Source: Paenibacillus_AA sp045062745
GTDB taxonomy: Bacteria; Bacillota; Bacilli; Paenibacillales; NBRC-103111
Length of the DNA stretch: 64,000 bases
Reading direction: 5' to 3'
Assembly: GCF_045062745.1 (NCBI RefSeq)
Contig: NZ_JBJGED010000031.1
Coordinates: 1-64,000 of the forward strand
Numbering within the stretch: the stretch's first letter is position 1; each line of letters begins with the position of its first letter. Under the pieces are notes generated by a model. It did not search any database. It was not told where the DNA came from and worked only from the letters and a program-made list of their open reading frames with translations. The position numbers and the translations under genes are program-made. Below, piece by piece: positions 35,382-44,994 of the stretch.

Positions 35382-37568
35382 ATGGGCATTGAGCAGTTAC
35401 TTGAACGGGCCGCCGCGTACCTGAAGGAGAGCGACCTCAAACGAATCGAAGAAGCGTACGAATTCGCCGAGAAGGCCCATCACGGGCAAGTGCGCAAGTC
35501 GGGCGAACCATATATTCTTCATCCGCTCGCGGTCGCCGACATTCTGGTGAATATGCAGATGGACGTGACGTCGATCATCGCCGCCCTGCTGCACGATGTC
35601 GTCGAGGATACGACCGTCTCGCTCGGCGCGGTGGAGCAGCATTTCGGGAAGACGTGCGCGATGCTCGTCGACGGTCTGACCAAGCTGGAGAAGATCCAGT
35701 TCAAGTCGAAGGAAGAGCAACAGAACGAGAATTATCGCAAAATGTTCGTCGCCATGGCCCAAGACATCCGCGTTATTCTCATCAAGCTGGCGGACCGGCT
35801 GCACAACATGCGCACGCTCAAGTTCCAGTCGGAGGAGAGCCAGCGGCGCATCGCCCATGAGACGCTGGAGATTTTCGTTCCCATCGCCCATCGGCTCGGG
35901 ATCTCCGCGATCAAGTGGGAGATGGAAGACATCGCCCTGCGCTATTTGAACCCGCAGCAATATTACCGTATCGTGAATCTGATGCAGAAGAAGCGGACCG
36001 AGCGCGAGCAATACATCGCCGATATTATCGAGAACATTCGCCACAAGCTGGCCGAGATGGGGATCGAGGGCGATATCTCGGGGCGGCCCAAGCACATATA
36101 TAGCATTTATAAGAAGATGACGACCCGAAACAAGCAGTTCAACGAAATTCTGGACCTGCTGGCGATCCGGGTCATCGTGGATAATATCAAGGACTGTTAT
36201 GCCACGCTCGGTATCATCCATACGCTTTGGAAGCCGATGCCGGGCCGGTTCAAGGATTACATCGCCATGCCGAAGACGAATATGTACCAGTCGCTCCACA
36301 CGACGGTCGTCGGGCCGAGCGGAGAGCCGCTCGAGGTGCAGATCCGCACGTGGGACATGCACCGCACGTCCGAATTCGGCATCGCCGCCCACTGGGCGTA
36401 CAAGGAAGGCGCAGTCGTCCCGGGGGGCACGTTCGGCGAGAAGATGAATTTCTTCCGCGAAATTCTCGAGCTGCAGCAGGAGACGAGCAACGCCTCGGAG
36501 TTTATGGAGTCGCTGAAGATGGACTTCTTCTCCGACCTCGTCTTCGTTTTTACTCCGAAGGGGGAAGTGATCGAGCTGCCGGCAGGGTCTGTCCCGCTCG
36601 ATTTCGCTTACCGGATCCATACCGAGATCGGGAACCGGACCGTGGGGGCGAAGGTGAACGGGCGGATCGTACCGCTTGATTTCAAACTGAGTACCGGCGA
36701 CATCGTCGAGATTCTTACTTCGAAGCATTCGTACGGGCCGAGCCAGGACTGGATCAAGATCGCCCAATCGTCGCATGCCCGCAGCAAGATCAAGCAATGG
36801 TTCAAAAAGGAACGCCGCGAGGAAAACGAGCAAAAAGGCCGGGAGCTGATCGAGCGCGAGCTGAAGCGGCTCGGTCTGGAGCCGTCCACGTTCATGACGG
36901 ACGAGAAGCTGCTCGAGGCGTGCAAAAAATATAACTTCAACGACATCGAAGACATGCTGTCCGCCGTCGGGTTCGGCGGCATAACCGCCGCGCAGATTTG
37001 TACGAAGCTGACGGAGAAGATGCGCCGGGAAGCGGAAGAGATGCAGTACGCGCTCGAGCTCACGTCCGAGGTGCGGGACGTCAAGCCGGCATCGCCGGAG
37101 CGCAAGTCGCGGCCAACGCACGGGGTGCGGGTGAAGGGCGTGGACAACTTGCTCGTGCGCTTCGCGCGGTGCTGCAACCCGGTGCCGGGCGACGAGATTA
37201 TCGGCTACATTACCCGCGGTCGGGGTGTGTCCGTGCATCGCAGCAACTGTACGAACATCCCGGCGGGGGAAGAGGACGACCTGAACCGGATGATCGACGT
37301 GGAGTGGGAATCGACCGTCGAGTCGAATTACCACGTCGAGATCGAGATTACGGGCCACGATCGCCGTGCCTTCCTGAACGAAGTGCTGCAGGCCGTCTCG
37401 GAGAGCAAGACCGTCATCTCGGCCGTCTCCGGACGCTCGGACAAGAACAAGATGGCGATCATTCATATGACGATCCTGATCAAGCATATCGACCACCTCC
37501 AATCGGTCGTGGAGAAGATCAAGCGTGTGAAGGACGTCTATTCCGTCCAAAGAATTATGCAGGGGTAG
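35382..37568 (+). CDS. relA: Bifunctional (p)ppGpp synthetase/hydrolase RelA
   Basis: About 728 residues from ATG 35382 (SD GAAAGGG; the upstream ATG at 35316 lies in the intergenic region). The HD hydrolase domain has HDVVEDT (about 68-74). The synthetase domain (about 235-350) has FKDYIAMPKTNMYQSLHT and EVQIRTWDMH, TGS follows (about 395-455: FTPKGEVIELPAGSVPLDFAYRIH split over two lines), and an ACT domain ends it. It makes and degrades the stringent alarmone. dtd begins 5 bp after the stop. Confidence 0.97.
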   Translation: MGIEQLLERAAAYLKESDLKRIEEAYEFAEKAHHGQVRKSGEPYILHPLAVADILVNMQMDVTSIIAALLHDVVEDTTVSLGAVEQHFGKTCAMLVDGLTKLEKIQFKSKEEQQNENYRKMFVAMAQDIRVILIKLADRLHNMRTLKFQSEESQRRIAHETLEIFVPIAHRLGISAIKWEMEDIALRYLNPQQYYRIVNLMQKKRTEREQYIADIIENIRHKLAEMGIEGDISGRPKHIYSIYKKMTTRNKQFNEILDLLAIRVIVDNIKDCYATLGIIHTLWKPMPGRFKDYIAMPKTNMYQSLHTTVVGPSGEPLEVQIRTWDMHRTSEFGIAAHWAYKEGAVVPGGTFGEKMNFFREILELQQETSNASEFMESLKMDFFSDLVFVFTPKGEVIELPAGSVPLDFAYRIHTEIGNRTVGAKVNGRIVPLDFKLSTGDIVEILTSKHSYGPSQDWIKIAQSSHARSKIKQWFKKERREENEQKGRELIERELKRLGLEPSTFMTDEKLLEACKKYNFNDIEDMLSAVGFGGITAAQICTKLTEKMRREAEEMQYALELTSEVRDVKPASPERKSRPTHGVRVKGVDNLLVRFARCCNPVPGDEIIGYITRGRGVSVHRSNCTNIPAGEEDDLNRMIDVEWESTVESNYHVEIEITGHDRRAFLNEVLQAVSESKTVISAVSGRSDKNKMAIIHMTILIKHIDHLQSVVEKIKRVKDVYSVQRIMQG

Positions 37569-37573
37569 AAGCG

Positions 37574-38014
37574 ATGAGAGTAGTAGTCCAGAGAAGCAAG
37601 GAAGCCCGGGTGACCGTGAACGGCGATGTCGTCGGCCAGATCGAGAGCGGACTCGTGCTGCTTGTCGGCGTGACACACACCGATACCGAAGACGATGCGC
37701 GCTACTTGGCAGAGAAGATCGCCGGGCTCCGCATCTTCGAAGACGCCGAGGGCAAGATGAACTTGTCCCTGCTCGATGTAGGCGGGCAGGCGTTGTCGGT
37801 GTCCCAGTTCACATTGTACGGGGACGTCCGCAAGGGCAAGCGGCCGAACTTCATGGCGGCGGCCCGGCCGGAGCTGGCGGAACCGCTGTACGAGCGGTTC
37901 AATGCTCATCTGCGCGAGCAAGGCGTGCAGGTCGCGACCGGCCGATTCGGCGCGATGATGGACGTCGAGCTGACGAACTGGGGGCCGGTCACACTCGTGG
38001 TAGACAGCAAATAG
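37574..38014 (+). CDS. dtd: D-aminoacyl-tRNA deacylase
   Basis: A 146-residue protein: MRVVVQRSKEARVTVNG, catalytic SQFTLYGDVRKGKRP, and the cross-subunit GPVTLVVDSK at the C-terminus. It removes D-amino acids mischarged onto tRNA. The relA-dtd pair is conserved in Firmicutes. The start is fixed by the conserved MRVVVQR end. Confidence 0.96.
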   Translation: MRVVVQRSKEARVTVNGDVVGQIESGLVLLVGVTHTDTEDDARYLAEKIAGLRIFEDAEGKMNLSLLDVGGQALSVSQFTLYGDVRKGKRPNFMAAARPELAEPLYERFNAHLREQGVQVATGRFGAMMDVELTNWGPVTLVVDSK

Positions 38015-38114
38015 TTGCAGCTGAAGCATAGGCGCTCCCCGGAATGGCAACACTAGGCGTAATCGGGCCGGGTGCCTCCGGCATCCCGCCCAACTCGTCA
38101 AGGAGAGCCGGACT

Positions 38115-38308
38115 ATGCGTCACGCGAAGAAAGAAACGATCGTACTCCAGGCCGACAACCGGCTGCTGCACAACGACATGCACCAGTCTATCGGCTTGCA
38201 CGGAGCCGCCTTCACAATGGAGAGCGCCCAGGAGTGGGCGGCAGGCTCGGCATCGGTGAAAATGTCGCCGCGTCGACCTATCAGGTGAACGGTCGCCATT
38301 TGGCTTAA
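38115..38308 (+). pseudogene. Doubtful small ORF, possibly frameshifted
   Basis: ATG 38115 follows AGGAGAGCC and opens a 57-residue frame (MRHAKKETIVLQADNRLL at its start) ending at 38288. The frame that ends at TAA 38306-38308, 11 bp before the terminator, reads GIGENVAASTYQVNGRHLA. A one-base indel near 38240 would join the two into one ~64-residue protein. Product not recognised. It may be a sequencing error, a true frameshift, or no gene. Confidence 0.3.
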
Positions 38309-38318
38309 TCGTCCAGAT

Positions 38319-38346
38319 CCTCTACCGCCACGGTAGAGGATTTTTA
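38319..38346 (+). terminator. Terminator before hemZ
   Basis: Perfect stem CCTCTACCG / CGGTAGAGG with loop CCA, then ATTTTTA. Confidence 0.9.
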
Positions 38347-38403
38347 GGTTTAGCTGTGGTACACTGGACGGGTGGCAAGCTTGTTAGAGGAGGTTAAGAG
38401 GGC

Positions 38404-40008
38404 ATGAAGGCACTTATTGTTCAAAACGGGTTTACCGGATACCGGATGGACATTTTTCATACATGGAAGCTGTTCTATGAAGAGGTGGAGCTGCAGTACG
38501 CGGAGGACGATGCCAAGCAAGGTGCAGTCCATGCCGCTGAGGTGGCTGATAACAGCGAGGGAGAAGGGCAACCGCAATGGCGCATGACCCTCACCCTCGA
38601 AATGCAGCCTGATACCGCCAAAGCGAACGCTCATGTGACGCTTGAGTCGCTGCGAGAGGATGGGGAGCGTTACACGCATGAGGAAGCGCGCAAACTAAAC
38701 AGCCGGTCGCCGGAAGGGCAAGCGCGAGAGATCAAGAGAGTTCTTTGCTCGACCATGCTTCAGGTATTGGAGCAGTTGACGGGGCTCAGCATGACTTGGG
38801 GCATCCTCACCGGCGTCCGGCCGACGAAGCTCATGCACAATCTGCTGATGAAACACAGCCGGGAGGAGAGCATCCGTCTGCTGCAGGAAGAGTATTTGCT
38901 GAGCGACGCGAAGGCGAAGCTGCTGGCCGATATCGCCGAACGCCAGCTGAAGGTGATCCCCGATCTCTTTGAGATGGATAACGAGGTCAGCGTCTACATC
39001 GGTATCCCGTTCTGCCCGACGAAATGCGCTTATTGTACGTTTCCGGCGTACGACATTCGGGGCAACAACGGTTCGGTGAATTCGTTCCTTGATGGGCTCC
39101 ATCATGAGATTCGCGAGACCGGACGTTGGCTGAAGCAAGCCGGGCTCGGCATCACGACCATTTACTGGGGCGGAGGGACACCGACGAGCATCACGGCCGA
39201 AGAGATGGACGCGCTGTTCGTGACGCTGCACGATTCGTTCCCGGCGATGGACAAGGTGCGGGAGCTGACCGTAGAAGCGGGCCGCCCCGACACGATCACG
39301 CCGGACAAGCTGCGCGTCATGCGCAAGTGGAATGTGGACCGCATCAGCATCAATCCCCAGAGCTTCACCCAGCTGACGCTGGACAAAATCGGCCGCCACC
39401 ATACAGTGGAGGAGACGATCGAGAAGTTTGTGCTGTCCCGCGAGATGGGCATGGACAACATCAACATGGACCTCATCATCGGGTTGCCGAACGAAGGTGT
39501 CGAGGAGTTCCGGTATACGCTGGACGAGACGGCGAAGCTGCTGCCGGAGTCGCTCACCGTGCATACGTTGTCCTTCAAGCGCGCGTCCAAGATGACGAAG
39601 AACCGCGATCAATACGAGGTGGCGGAACGCGACGAGATCGGCGAGATGATGGATATGGCGAATCAGTTCATGGAGGAGCACGAGTACGTGCCATATTACT
39701 TGTACCGGCAGAAGAACATGCTGGGGAACCTGGAGAACGTAGGATACTCGCTCGAGGGCCGGGAAAGCCTGTACAACATCGTGATGATGGAGGAACGGCA
39801 GACGATTATCGGAGTCGGCTGCGGAGCGGTGAGCAAAGTGCTGTTCGCCAAAGAGACCGACGCGGACGGTAATGAGCACCGCCGAATCGAACGGTTCCCG
39901 AATCCGAAGGAGCCTTCCGTTTACAACCAAGCCTACAAGGAATATTTGGACAAAAAGCTGAAGCTGCTCGACGAAGCTTACGCGCTGCCAAGCAAAACGA
40001 CAGGCTGA
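38404..40008 (+). CDS. hemZ: Coproporphyrinogen III oxidase-like radical SAM protein HemZ
   Basis: A 534-residue protein with an N-terminal ~195-residue domain typical of HemZ, then a radical SAM core with the [4Fe-4S] motif C204-x3-C208-x2-C211 (FCPTKCAYC). GGGTPTS and the INPQSF and IMDLIIGLPNE-type segments fit the HemN/HemZ superfamily. It is proposed to act in oxygen-independent porphyrin oxidation, but HemZ function is less certain than HemN. SD AGAGGAGG. Confidence 0.88.
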   Translation: MKALIVQNGFTGYRMDIFHTWKLFYEEVELQYAEDDAKQGAVHAAEVADNSEGEGQPQWRMTLTLEMQPDTAKANAHVTLESLREDGERYTHEEARKLNSRSPEGQAREIKRVLCSTMLQVLEQLTGLSMTWGILTGVRPTKLMHNLLMKHSREESIRLLQEEYLLSDAKAKLLADIAERQLKVIPDLFEMDNEVSVYIGIPFCPTKCAYCTFPAYDIRGNNGSVNSFLDGLHHEIRETGRWLKQAGLGITTIYWGGGTPTSITAEEMDALFVTLHDSFPAMDKVRELTVEAGRPDTITPDKLRVMRKWNVDRISINPQSFTQLTLDKIGRHHTVEETIEKFVLSREMGMDNINMDLIIGLPNEGVEEFRYTLDETAKLLPESLTVHTLSFKRASKMTKNRDQYEVAERDEIGEMMDMANQFMEEHEYVPYYLYRQKNMLGNLENVGYSLEGRESLYNIVMMEERQTIIGVGCGAVSKVLFAKETDADGNEHRRIERFPNPKEPSVYNQAYKEYLDKKLKLLDEAYALPSKTTG

Positions 40009-40042
40009 CGCTTACGGTTGACGCATCGTAGGAGGGGTACCG

Positions 40043-40891
40043 ATGGGTACGCGTGCACCCGCGTGGGCTTATTTGCGCAATGTGATTGCGAACGTCCAGG
40101 TGACGCTGTCGCTCGCCGCTTACACCAAGGTGAATCAGAGGTGGCGGCAGCTTGATTTTGTGCCGGACTTCTGCCGGTTCTATTACATTGTGGAAGGCGA
40201 GGGCGGCCTCGTCATTGACGGGCAGACTTACTATCCGAAGCCGGGCCAGCTGTTCGTCATGCCTTCCGGGCTCAAGCAATCCTACTACGCCATGGAGGAC
40301 CGCGATCCGTTCGGCAAGCATTGGTGCCACTTCACAGCCAAGGTTGGGGAGCGGGATTTATTTCGGCTGCTTGGGCTCCCCGTGTATATCGATGTCGAGG
40401 AGAAGACGAAGGTTGCGGAATTGTTCGAGCAGCTGACCCGGCACTACGAGAGCGACAGCTTCACGGCGGTCATGCACCAAAAAGCGATTCTGCTCGAGAT
40501 CATCGCGATGTTCCTGGAGCGCGCCTCCGAACGGGGCGGCAGCCGCATCCCGGCAGAGCAGCACAAGATGCATCATTTGCAAACGGTGCTGAGCTACGTG
40601 GAGACGCATTTGCACGAGCCGATCAGCGTAGCCGACTTGGCGGAGCTCGTTCATTTTCATCCGAACTATTTCATCCGCTATTTCCACGAGCTCGTCGGCG
40701 TGTCCCCTATTCAATACATCAACAACTTGAAGATTGAGAAGGCGATGGGGCTGCTGCTGGCCGATATGGAGCTTTCGGTTTCGGAAGTGGCACGAGCCGT
40801 CGGGATGGAGCTGTACTATTTCTCGCGTTTTTTCCGCAAACACGCGGGGTTGTCGCCGACCGGATATCGGGAGCTGTTTTGGAAACCATAA
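40043..40891 (+). CDS. AraC-family transcription regulator
   Basis: A 282-residue protein with an N-terminal cupin sensor (FYYIVEGEGGLVIDG, PGQLFVMPSG) and a C-terminal double HTH (about 185-280: ISVADLAELVHFHPNYFIRYFHE split by the linker, and SVSEVARAVGMELYYFSRFFRKHAGLSPTGYR). Such regulators usually control sugar-use genes. It is 34 bp after hemZ with its own SD (AGGAGGGG). The target is unknown; no sugar operon is adjacent. Confidence 0.88.
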   Translation: MGTRAPAWAYLRNVIANVQVTLSLAAYTKVNQRWRQLDFVPDFCRFYYIVEGEGGLVIDGQTYYPKPGQLFVMPSGLKQSYYAMEDRDPFGKHWCHFTAKVGERDLFRLLGLPVYIDVEEKTKVAELFEQLTRHYESDSFTAVMHQKAILLEIIAMFLERASERGGSRIPAEQHKMHHLQTVLSYVETHLHEPISVADLAELVHFHPNYFIRYFHELVGVSPIQYINNLKIEKAMGLLLADMELSVSEVARAVGMELYYFSRFFRKHAGLSPTGYRELFWKP

Positions 40892-40991
40892 GAGAACGTG
40901 ATTACAGGCTCCCGTTACGCTACGCACGGACACGGCTCGATCCCCTTTCGCAGTAAGGGTCAGTATTCGAAAAATAGCTGTTCTTTTTTTG

Positions 40992-41062
40992 TTGACAAAT
41001 ATACTCTAGGGGGGTATAGTAATAAATGTGGTTGACATACCCTCTGGGGGTATAGTAAATTG
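40992..41062 (+). promoter_or_regulatory. csoR promoter region with two CsoR-type copper operators
   Basis: Promoter 1 has -35 TTGACA (40992-40997), a 17-bp spacer and -10 TATAGT (41015-41020). Its spacer holds TATACTCTAGGGGGGTATA. A second TTGACA (41032) is followed by TACCCTCTGGGGGTATA (about 41038-41054). Both are pseudo-palindromes of the CsoR type with G/C tracts flanked by TAT/ATA; 40-bp spacing puts them on one DNA face. Confidence 0.8.
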
Positions 41063-41084
41063 TAGATAAGAGGTGATAACGGAT

Positions 41085-41429
41085 ATGGAACAAGCGAGCA
41101 AAGTAAATGAGCACGATCACTGCGCTACCGATGGCGCCGATTCCGGAGGAGAACGCAAGAGCCACCATTCGGATAAATTGAAAGCCAATCTGGTCGCTCG
41201 ATTGAACCGTATCGAGGGCCAAATTCGCGGAGTCAAAGGATTGATCGAGAAGGACACGTATTGCGACGACGTGCTGAATCAGATCGCGGCGATTCAATCC
41301 GCGCTGAACAGCGTAGGCAAGCTGCTGCTGGAAGGGCATATGAAGTCTTGCGTCGTGGAGAAAATACAGGCCGGAGATCCGGATATTATCAATGAGCTTA
41401 TGGTGACGGTCAATAAATTGATGAAATAA
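41085..41429 (+). CDS. csoR: Copper-sensing repressor CsoR
   Basis: 114 residues from ATG 41085 (SD GAGGTG; GTG 41073 overlaps it). The all-helical core has the Cu(I) ligands C60, H85 and C89 with the 25/4 spacing of known CsoR proteins. The N-terminus is His-rich. With copper bound, CsoR leaves its operators; sites occur before csoR (two) and copA (one). It is 20 bp before copZ. Confidence 0.94.
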   Translation: MEQASKVNEHDHCATDGADSGGERKSHHSDKLKANLVARLNRIEGQIRGVKGLIEKDTYCDDVLNQIAAIQSALNSVGKLLLEGHMKSCVVEKIQAGDPDIINELMVTVNKLMK

Positions 41430-41449
41430 CGAATAAGGAGGCAATCGGG

Positions 41450-41650
41450 ATGCAAAAAGTGGAGCTGAAAGTGGAAGGAATGTCTTGCGGGCATTGCGTG
41501 AACTCGGTAGAAGGCGCTGTGAAGGCGCTCGGCGCGACGGCGAGGGTGAACCTGTCGGCCAAGTCGGTATCGGTCGATTATGACGAATCGTCGGTGACGC
41601 TGCAAGCGATCAAGGATGCGATCGAAGAGCAAGGCTATGATGTTGTATAA
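41450..41650 (+). CDS. copZ: Copper chaperone CopZ
   Basis: A 66-residue ferredoxin-like HMA domain with the metal motif GMSCGHC near residues 10-16. It carries Cu(I) to the CopA ATPase. SD AAGGAGGCAA. It lies between csoR and copA. Confidence 0.95.
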   Translation: MQKVELKVEGMSCGHCVNSVEGAVKALGATARVNLSAKSVSVDYDESSVTLQAIKDAIEEQGYDVV

Positions 41651-41706
41651 CGCGTGAAGGCGAACAGGGGGCGCCGGTAGGGGCCTCCTTTTTCTCGGAA
41701 TCCAAT

Positions 41707-41723
41707 ATACCCTATAGGGGTAT
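41707..41723. promoter_or_regulatory. CsoR operator before copA
   Basis: ATACCC-TATAG-GGGTAT is a near-perfect inverted repeat, closely related to the two sites upstream of csoR. It lies about 40 bp before the copA start, so copA has its own copper-inducible promoter. Confidence 0.8.
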
Positions 41724-41760
41724 TGTATAAGACACAAGAGCATGCAGAGAGGTGAACGCG

Positions 41761-44001
41761 ATGAGCACGACGAGCACGAAAGCGGTACAGGCGGAAGAAA
41801 CGACGTTGGATATTACGGGAATGACTTGCGCGGCTTGCGCCACTCGTATAGAGAAAGGACTGAACAAGCTCGAAGGTGTCTCGCTGGCGAGCGTGAATCT
41901 GGCGATGGAATCGGCGCACGTAGCCTACGTCCCAGGCAAAGTCACAGTGGAGGACTTGATCCGGAAGGTCGAGCAGCTCGGGTACAAGGCGGAGCTTAAA
42001 CAAGCGAGGAGCAGCCGGGCGGAAGCGCGCCGGGAAGAAATTCGCAAGCATACATGGAAGCTGGTGGCCTCGGCAGTATTGTCGTTCCCGCTGTTGTGGG
42101 CGATGGTGGGCCACTTCTCCTTCACCTCGTGGATTTGGGTGCCTGAGCTGTTCATGAACCCATGGTTCCAGCTCGTCCTGGCGACGCCGGTTCAGTTCTT
42201 GATCGGCTGGCCGTTCTATACCGGCGCCTACAAGGCGCTGCGCAACGGGAGCGCCAACATGGACGTGCTCGTGGCGCTCGGTACATCGGCGGCCTACTTC
42301 TACAGCCTTTACTTGACACTCGATGCTTATAAGGCCGGACATATGCACGGTGTCGACCTATACTTCGAGACGAGCTCCGTGCTCATCACCCTTTTGCTCT
42401 TGGGCAAGCTGTTCGAGACATTGGCCAAGGGGAGGTCCTCGGAAGCGATCAAGACGCTGATGGGGCTTGCGGCCAAGACGGCTCTTGTAGAGCGGGACGG
42501 ACAAGAGCTGCAAGTTCGCGTGGAAGACGTACGGGTCGGAGACCTGGTCATCGTCAAGCCGGGCGAGAAAATTCCGGTGGACGGCGAAGTCGTAGAAGGC
42601 GACTCTTCCGTGGATGAGGCGATGTTGACCGGGGAGAGCATCCCGGTGTCGAAGTCGGCCGGCGACCCCGTGATCGGAGCGACTCTTAACAAGTATGGCG
42701 TGCTGAAGATTCGGGCGACCAAGGTGGGTCAAGAAACCGCACTGGCGCAAATCATTAAGGTCGTCGAGGAGGCGCAAGGGTCGAAGGCGCCGATCCAGCG
42801 TGTAGCCGATAAGATTTCCGGCATTTTCGTCCCGATTGTAGTGGGCATTGCCCTAGTGACCTTCCTGGTCTGGTATTTCTTCGTAGAGGCGGGCAACTTC
42901 TCCGGAGCTTTGGAGAAAGCAATCGCGGTGCTCGTCATCGCTTGCCCATGCGCCCTCGGTCTGGCGACGCCGACCTCCATCATGGCAGGCTCGGGGCGTT
43001 CCGCCGAGCTCGGTATTCTGTTCAAGGGCGGCGAGCATCTGGAGGCGACCCATCGGATTCAGACGATCGTGCTCGATAAGACCGGCACGATCACGAAGGG
43101 CAAGCCGGAGCTGACCGACGTGCTGGTCGAGCAAGGCTGGGACGAGTCGGAGCTGCTCACATGGGTAGCCGCCGCCGAACGGAATTCGGAGCATCCATTG
43201 GCTGAAGCGATCGTAGCCGGAGCAAGAGAGCGCGGCTTGGAGCTGCCGAATGCGGAACGGTTCGAAGCGATTCCCGGCTATGGTGTGCAAGCCGTCGTCC
43301 AAGGCCGCGAGCTGCTCATCGGCACGCGGAAGCTCATGGCGCGGAGCGGCATTGCGCTCGCGGGCGCTCTGGCCGAAGCCGACATGGAGCTGCTGGAGCA
43401 GCAAGGCAAGACGGCGATGCTCGTTGCCGTCGACGGTAGACTGGCGGCTGTCGTGGCCGTGGCCGATACGCTGAAGGAAACGTCGCGACAAGCTGTATCT
43501 CGCTTGCGGGAGCTAGGTCTCGAGGTCGTCATGATGACCGGAGACAATGAGCGGACCGCGCGTGCTATCGCAGCGCAAGCGGGCATCGACAAGGTGCTGG
43601 CCGAGGTGCTTCCCGAGGGCAAAGCGAATGAGGTGCGCCGTCTGCAAGGCGAAGGCAAGCTGGTTGCCATGGTAGGCGACGGCATCAACGACGCCCCGGC
43701 GCTAGCGACGGCCGATATCGGCATGGCCATCGGCACCGGCACGGACGTGGCGATGGAAGCGGCCGACGTGACGCTGATGCGGGGAGATCTGAACAGCATC
43801 CCCGACGCGATCTTCATGAGCCGGAAGACGATGACGAACATTAAGCAAAATTTGTTCTGGGCGCTCGCTTACAACATGATCGGCATCCCGATCGCGGCGA
43901 TCGGCCTGCTTGCCCCTTGGCTCGCCGGAGCGGCCATGGCGCTCAGCTCGGTCTCGGTCGTATTGAACGCGCTCCGTCTGCAGCGCATTAAGCTGGGATA
44001 A
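41761..44001 (+). CDS. copA: Copper-exporting P1B-type ATPase CopA
   Basis: About 746 residues from ATG 41761 (SD AGAGGTG). It has one N-terminal HMA domain (GMTCAAC, C23/C26), eight TM helices, the Cu-binding C395-P396-C397 in TM6, the phosphorylation loop DKTGT (D439), HP motif (EHPLAEAI) and GDGINDAP hinge. It exports Cu(I). B. subtilis CopA has two HMA domains; here there is one. Confidence 0.95.
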   Translation: MSTTSTKAVQAEETTLDITGMTCAACATRIEKGLNKLEGVSLASVNLAMESAHVAYVPGKVTVEDLIRKVEQLGYKAELKQARSSRAEARREEIRKHTWKLVASAVLSFPLLWAMVGHFSFTSWIWVPELFMNPWFQLVLATPVQFLIGWPFYTGAYKALRNGSANMDVLVALGTSAAYFYSLYLTLDAYKAGHMHGVDLYFETSSVLITLLLLGKLFETLAKGRSSEAIKTLMGLAAKTALVERDGQELQVRVEDVRVGDLVIVKPGEKIPVDGEVVEGDSSVDEAMLTGESIPVSKSAGDPVIGATLNKYGVLKIRATKVGQETALAQIIKVVEEAQGSKAPIQRVADKISGIFVPIVVGIALVTFLVWYFFVEAGNFSGALEKAIAVLVIACPCALGLATPTSIMAGSGRSAELGILFKGGEHLEATHRIQTIVLDKTGTITKGKPELTDVLVEQGWDESELLTWVAAAERNSEHPLAEAIVAGARERGLELPNAERFEAIPGYGVQAVVQGRELLIGTRKLMARSGIALAGALAEADMELLEQQGKTAMLVAVDGRLAAVVAVADTLKETSRQAVSRLRELGLEVVMMTGDNERTARAIAAQAGIDKVLAEVLPEGKANEVRRLQGEGKLVAMVGDGINDAPALATADIGMAIGTGTDVAMEAADVTLMRGDLNSIPDAIFMSRKTMTNIKQNLFWALAYNMIGIPIAAIGLLAPWLAGAAMALSSVSVVLNALRLQRIKLG

Positions 44002-44034
44002 CATCCGAACGATAGTTTAGGAGGAAATAACGAG

Positions 44035-44862
44035 ATGAAACGAATCATGCTGCTAATGCTGCTGGTCGCTTTGACGGTGCTGTCGGCTTGCGCCAAATCC
44101 GGCAAGGAGACGACGGATGGCCATGGGGGGCACGGCGATTCTGCGCCGGCCTCTTCGGCAGGAGCCGAAGCCGATAAGACGAAGGCGGTTTGGAAGCTGT
44201 CCAGCGAGACGCCGCAGGCGAAATCGGATACGAAGGTATCCATTGCCATTCAAGATGACAAGGGCGCAGCCGTCGAGAAGTTCGACATCAGCCACGAGAA
44301 GAAGATGCATTTGATTGTGGTCAGCGACGATTTATCGTATTTCAACCACATCCACCCGGAATACAAGGAGAAGGGCCGGTTCGAGATCGATACGCAATTC
44401 CCGGCTCCCGGCGGCTACAAGCTGTTTGCCGATTATGTCCCGACCGGAGGATCCGCGGTTACCAAGAGCGAGCGGATTACGGTTGGCGGAACGAAGCCGG
44501 CACCGGCTCCTATTGTACCGGATAAGGATTTGACCCGTTCGGTCGCGGGGAAACAAGTCACCCTTACGATCGATCACCTGATGGCCGGCATGCAAGCGAA
44601 CCTCACGTTTCGGATCGTAGAGGAGAAGACGAAGCAGCCGATCACGGATTTGCAGCCATACTTGGGCGCCGTAGGGCATGTCGTCATCCTAAGCGCCGAT
44701 GCAGAACAGTATCTCCACGTACATCCGACCGAGGAGAAAGCGAAAGGGCCGGACGCGAAGTTCATGACGACGTTCCCGAAGAGCGGCATCTATAAAATTT
44801 GGGGGCAGTTCCAGCATAACGGCCAAGTGTTTACCGTCCCGTTCGTCGTTCAGGTCCCTTAA
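44035..44862 (+). CDS. His-rich lipoprotein, probable extracellular copper binder
   Basis: A 275-residue protein with a lipobox (TVLSAC, Cys19) and a His-rich stretch GHGGHG. Two related halves each hold a HxHP motif: MHLIVVSDDLSYFNHIHPE (about 90) and VGHVVILSADAEQYLHVHP (about 215-232). It lies 33 bp after copA, so it is probably part of the copper response. Binding of copper is inferred from His/Met content and context; YtkA-like modules are related. Confidence 0.72.
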   Translation: MKRIMLLMLLVALTVLSACAKSGKETTDGHGGHGDSAPASSAGAEADKTKAVWKLSSETPQAKSDTKVSIAIQDDKGAAVEKFDISHEKKMHLIVVSDDLSYFNHIHPEYKEKGRFEIDTQFPAPGGYKLFADYVPTGGSAVTKSERITVGGTKPAPAPIVPDKDLTRSVAGKQVTLTIDHLMAGMQANLTFRIVEEKTKQPITDLQPYLGAVGHVVILSADAEQYLHVHPTEEKAKGPDAKFMTTFPKSGIYKIWGQFQHNGQVFTVPFVVQVP

Positions 44863-44994
44863 TCGGAATCAGGTTATTTTTGTGCAAATGCAGGTAAGCT
44901 TCCTCCATTTTGCTCGCACGGTTCCCTCAGTACACTAAAAGGGAAAGCGATCCTAACGGATCCCATTCCAACTGAAATCGGAGGGAACACGCGC

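Noticed and set aside
36998..37573. Upstream extension of dtd in the same frame
   Set aside because: It overlaps relA in another frame; the conserved MRVVVQR start is at 37574.
35397..37676. 759-codon minus-strand ORF
   Set aside because: Antisense shadow of relA.
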